64,000 bases of DNA from Bradyrhizobium sp. 21 (GTDB lineage: Bacteria > Pseudomonadota > Alphaproteobacteria > Rhizobiales > Xanthobacteraceae), in contig NZ_JADPJG010000008.1 in assembly GCF_023073335.1 (NCBI RefSeq), positions 40,583 to 104,582 on the forward strand. The letters run 5' to 3'. Position numbers and translations under genes: made by a program. Below are positions 61,417 through 64,000 of the stretch, one piece after another. Each line of letters starts with the position of its first letter. Position 1 is the stretch's first letter. Under the pieces are notes generated by a model. That model was not told where the DNA came from. It did no database searches and saw only the letters and a program-made list of their open reading frames with translations.

Positions 61417-62358
61417 ATGGCCGATGTCGTCGTTGAGCATGGTCGCCTCGCTCGTTCCGTGAGCGCGCGCGGAAAACGTGCGAGCCTGCGCAATATGCTG
61501 GGGCGGAAATCAACCGTGGCGTTCTTCCTGACGCTGCCGTTGATCCTCCTGATCGCCCTGCTCGTGCTCTATCCCGCCTTTTATTCGGTCTATTTGGCGA
61601 CGCTGAACAAGGCGATGACGAAATTCGTCGGCTTCAGCAATTTCACCTTCCTGTTCAAGCGCGAGACGTTCTGGATGGTGGTGAGGCAGTCATGCATTTT
61701 TGCGATCACTGCCGTGTTCTTCAAGGCGCTGATCGGCTTCATCGTCGCGCATTTCGTCCACAACATTCCGGGCAAAAAGCAACGCAAATGGCGCGGCATG
61801 CTGCTGGTGCCCTGGGTGATTCCGCCGGCAATGAGCACGCTGGCCTGGCTGTGGCTGTTCGATCCCTCCTACAGCGCCTTCAACTATACGCTCTCGTTCT
61901 TCGGCGTCGGTCCGATCCCCTGGCTCGGTGACACCTTCTGGGCGCGCTTCTCAGTCATCCTCGTCAACGTCTGGTACGGCGCGCCATTCTTCCTGATCAT
62001 GTATCTGGCCGCGCTGAAATCCGTGCCTGACCAGCTCTATGAAGCCGCTTCGATCGACGGCGCCAATTGGTGGCAGAAGATCTGGCACATCACCTTGCCG
62101 ATGATGCGCAACATCATCGCCATCACCACGCTGTTCTCGCTGATCGTCACCTTCGCCAATTTCGACATCGTGCGCATCCTGACCTCGGGCGGGCCGCTGG
62201 ATACGACGCATCTGTTCGCCACCTGGGCGTTCCAGGTCGGCATCCAGAGCAGCGACATTCCGCTCGGCGCCTGCGTCTCGCTGTTCATGGTGCCGATCCT
62301 GGCCGTCGCGGCGATCTTCATCCTGCGCGATGTCAACAAACGTGGGAACGAAGCCTGA
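61417..62358 (+). CDS. Sugar ABC transporter permease (MalF/UgpA-like)
   Basis: A 313-residue permease with six helices, beginning after about 30 polar residues with TVAFFLTLPLILLIALLVLY. The EAA loop is EAASIDGANWWQKIWHITLP, followed by IRILTSGGPLDTT-like periplasmic sequence. It overlaps the second permease by one base (TGATG). Confidence 0.92.
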   Translation: MADVVVEHGRLARSVSARGKRASLRNMLGRKSTVAFFLTLPLILLIALLVLYPAFYSVYLATLNKAMTKFVGFSNFTFLFKRETFWMVVRQSCIFAITAVFFKALIGFIVAHFVHNIPGKKQRKWRGMLLVPWVIPPAMSTLAWLWLFDPSYSAFNYTLSFFGVGPIPWLGDTFWARFSVILVNVWYGAPFFLIMYLAALKSVPDQLYEAASIDGANWWQKIWHITLPMMRNIIAITTLFSLIVTFANFDIVRILTSGGPLDTTHLFATWAFQVGIQSSDIPLGACVSLFMVPILAVAAIFILRDVNKRGNEA

Positions 62359-63269
62359 TGAGCACGCTCGCAATCGACAAGGCCGGACCCAGCCGCAAGG
62401 TCAAGCTTCGCAGCATGAGCCGCGACCGCACCTGGGCACTGCGCTGGTCCTACTTCTTCCTGGTGCTGTTTGCGATCTTCTTCCTGGTGCCGCCGATTTA
62501 CATGGTGATCACGTCGCTCAAGAGCAGCGCGGAGATTTCGGCCGCAACCAATCCGTGGTGGGTCTTTCATCCGACGCTGTCCAACTATGTCGAGCTATTG
62601 ACCTCCAACCAGTTTCTGCGGTTCTTCTGGAATTCGTCGATGATCTCGATCGTGGTCGTGATCGTGACGATGCTGATCAGCATTCCGGCGGCATTTGCAT
62701 TGGCGCGGATGAAGTTCTGGGGCTCGGCGACGCTCGCGACCGGCGTCTTTCTCACCTACTTGATCCCGGACAGCCTCCTGTTCATTCCCTTGTTCAAGAT
62801 GCTCGCGGTGGTCCAGGACGTTACCGGCATCACCCTTCTCAACCGCTGGTACGTGCTTGTCTTCATCTATCCGACGCTGACCGTGCCGTTCTGCACCTGG
62901 ATCATGATCGGCTATTTCGCCTCGATTCCGAAGGAGCTGGACGAGGCTGCCCTGATCGACGGCGCCTCCTGGCTCCAGACGCTGACGCGGATCTTCATCC
63001 CGGTCGCCCTGCCCGGACTGATCGCGGCAACCATCTTCGCCTTTACGGTGTCCTGGGCGCAGTTCCTCTATCCGCTGGTGTTCACGACATCCATCGATCA
63101 GCTCGTGCTTCCCGTCGGCATCACCACCACGCTGATCAAGGGCGACGTCTTCAACTGGGGTCAGATCATGACCGGCGCGCTGCTCGGCGCGGCGCCGCCG
63201 CTCGTGATCTATGCCTTCCTGATGGACTATTACATTGCCGGCCTGACCGCCGGCGCGACAAAGGGCTGA
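62358..63269 (+). CDS. Sugar ABC transporter permease (MalG/UgpE-like)
   Basis: A 303-residue permease with six helices. The start MSTLAIDKAGPSRK shares the A of the preceding TGA, giving translational coupling. The EAA loop is DEAALIDGASWLQTLTRIFI. The C-terminus (DYYIAGLTAGATKG) is typical of MalG-type subunits. It is followed after 20 bases by the ATPase. Confidence 0.92.
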   Translation: MSTLAIDKAGPSRKVKLRSMSRDRTWALRWSYFFLVLFAIFFLVPPIYMVITSLKSSAEISAATNPWWVFHPTLSNYVELLTSNQFLRFFWNSSMISIVVVIVTMLISIPAAFALARMKFWGSATLATGVFLTYLIPDSLLFIPLFKMLAVVQDVTGITLLNRWYVLVFIYPTLTVPFCTWIMIGYFASIPKELDEAALIDGASWLQTLTRIFIPVALPGLIAATIFAFTVSWAQFLYPLVFTTSIDQLVLPVGITTTLIKGDVFNWGQIMTGALLGAAPPLVIYAFLMDYYIAGLTAGATKG

Positions 63270-63289
63270 TCTGGAGAGGTTGAAGTTTC

Positions 63290-64000
63290 ATGGCTGACGT
63301 TACCCTGCGCAAGGTGATCAAGCGTTACGACGATGTCGAGGCGGTACGCGGTATCGATCTCGACATCTCCGACCATGAGTTCATCGTGCTGGTCGGCCCC
63401 TCCGGCTGCGGCAAGTCGACGACGCTGCGCATGATCGCAGGTCTGGAGGACATCACCGACGGCGACATCATGATCGGTGGCGATGTCGTCAACGACGTGC
63501 CGCCGAAGGACCGCGACATCGCCATGGTGTTCCAGAATTACGCGCTCTACCCGCACATGACGGTCGCGGAGAACATGTCGTTCGGGCTGCGCCTGAAGCA
63601 CTTTCCCAAGGCCGAGATCAATGCGCGGGTGACGGAAGCGGCCCGCCTCCTCGACATCACCGATTTGATCAATCGCAAGCCGAAACAGCTCTCCGGCGGC
63701 CAGCGCCAGCGCGTCGCCATGGGGCGCGCCATCGTGCGCAATCCAAAGGTCTTCCTGTTCGACGAGCCGCTGTCCAATCTCGACGCCAAGCTGCGCGTGC
63801 AGATGCGCATCGAGATCAAGAAGGTGCACCAGAAGGTGCGCACCACGACCGTCTACGTCACTCACGACCAGGTCGAGGCGATGACGCTGGCCGATCGCGT
63901 GGTGGTGATGAACAAGGGCCGCATCGAGCAGATCGGCACGCCGAACGAGCTCTACCACAAGCCGGCGACGCGCTTCGTCGCGGGCTTCATCGGCTCCCCC
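63290..64000 (+). CDS. Sugar ABC transporter ATPase (MalK/UgpC-like), partial
   Basis: 237 codons are present; the regulatory OB-fold end lies beyond the window. It starts [20 protein letters not shown]. Walker A is [14 protein letters not shown], the signature [16 protein letters not shown], Walker [17 protein letters not shown] and the switch His in [12 protein letters not shown]. It energises the two permeases upstream. Confidence 0.95.
   Translation, partial: MADVTLRKVIKRYDDVEAVRGIDLDISDHEFIVLVGPSGCGKSTTLRMIAGLEDITDGDIMIGGDVVNDVPPKDRDIAMVFQNYALYPHMTVAENMSFGLRLKHFPKAEINARVTEAARLLDITDLINRKPKQLSGGQRQRVAMGRAIVRNPKVFLFDEPLSNLDAKLRVQMRIEIKKVHQKVRTTTVYVTHDQVEAMTLADRVVVMNKGRIEQIGTPNELYHKPATRFVAGFIGSP

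Overview
This 64-kb window looks like chromosomal DNA of a Bradyrhizobium species (Alphaproteobacteria, Nitrobacteraceae). The strongest evidence is the oxygen-responsive fix cluster at 27.0-40.4 kb. From the start I chose, FixL is 505 residues with haem ligand H200, R220 and phospho-acceptor H291. FixJ is 205 residues with D55. FixK2 is 232 residues with C183. All of these match the published Bradyrhizobium japonicum numbering. The high GC content, DUF1236, DUF1476 and PF04392 proteins and several tiny conserved-looking ORFs agree with this. Genus is inferred; no search was run.

Layout. 1-1.3 kb: the end of a TRAP transporter operon. 1.4-8.2 kb: a minus-strand housekeeping run dacA-like, tmk, holB, metG, tatD and a metallo-beta-lactamase-fold hydrolase; metG carries a lysine-rich N-terminal extension of about 157 residues. 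8.3-16.5 kb: an accessory block with an epoxide hydrolase, a minus-strand operon of three phage tail-collar-domain proteins plus a GNAT acetyltransferase, and a divergent 1522-residue IPT/TIG-repeat autotransporter. This block separates rlpA (16.6-17.5 kb) from the rest of the cell-envelope run. 17.5-21.6 kb: small proteins, a YqhA family protein, the F1-ATPase zeta inhibitor and a DUF2786 protein.

21.6-41.1 kb: a segment bounded by an 18-bp direct repeat that is exactly the 3' end (including CCA) of tRNA-Ser(UGA) at 41.0 kb, with a broken tyrosine-recombinase remnant just inside the tRNA. It holds a decayed gene, solute-binding proteins, a LysR regulator and a cupin, then fixS-I-H-G, fixP-Q-O-N, a CBS protein and a universal stress protein (all minus), then fixL, fixJ, a receiver protein with an in-frame 9-bp repeat, and fixK2 (plus). 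FixL and FixJ sense low oxygen and induce fixK2. FixK2 would then activate fixNOQP through a perfect FixK box at 35192-35205, and probably fixGHIS through a one-mismatch box at 31628-31641. FixGHIS supplies copper and assembles the cbb3 oxidase encoded by fixNOQP.

41.1-64 kb: a Cys-rich secreted protein, ilvD, a five-gene peptide-type ABC operon headed by a sugar isomerase-like protein, a DUF1236 secreted protein, NAD synthetase, a PHA-synthase-like hydrolase, nicotinamidase, glucokinase, small proteins, a lone receiver, an LTXXQ protein, and a sugar ABC transporter whose ATPase runs off the right edge.

The most unusual items are the collar triad, GNAT and IPT-autotransporter module, and the tRNA-bounded segment enclosing the whole microaerobic respiration regulon.
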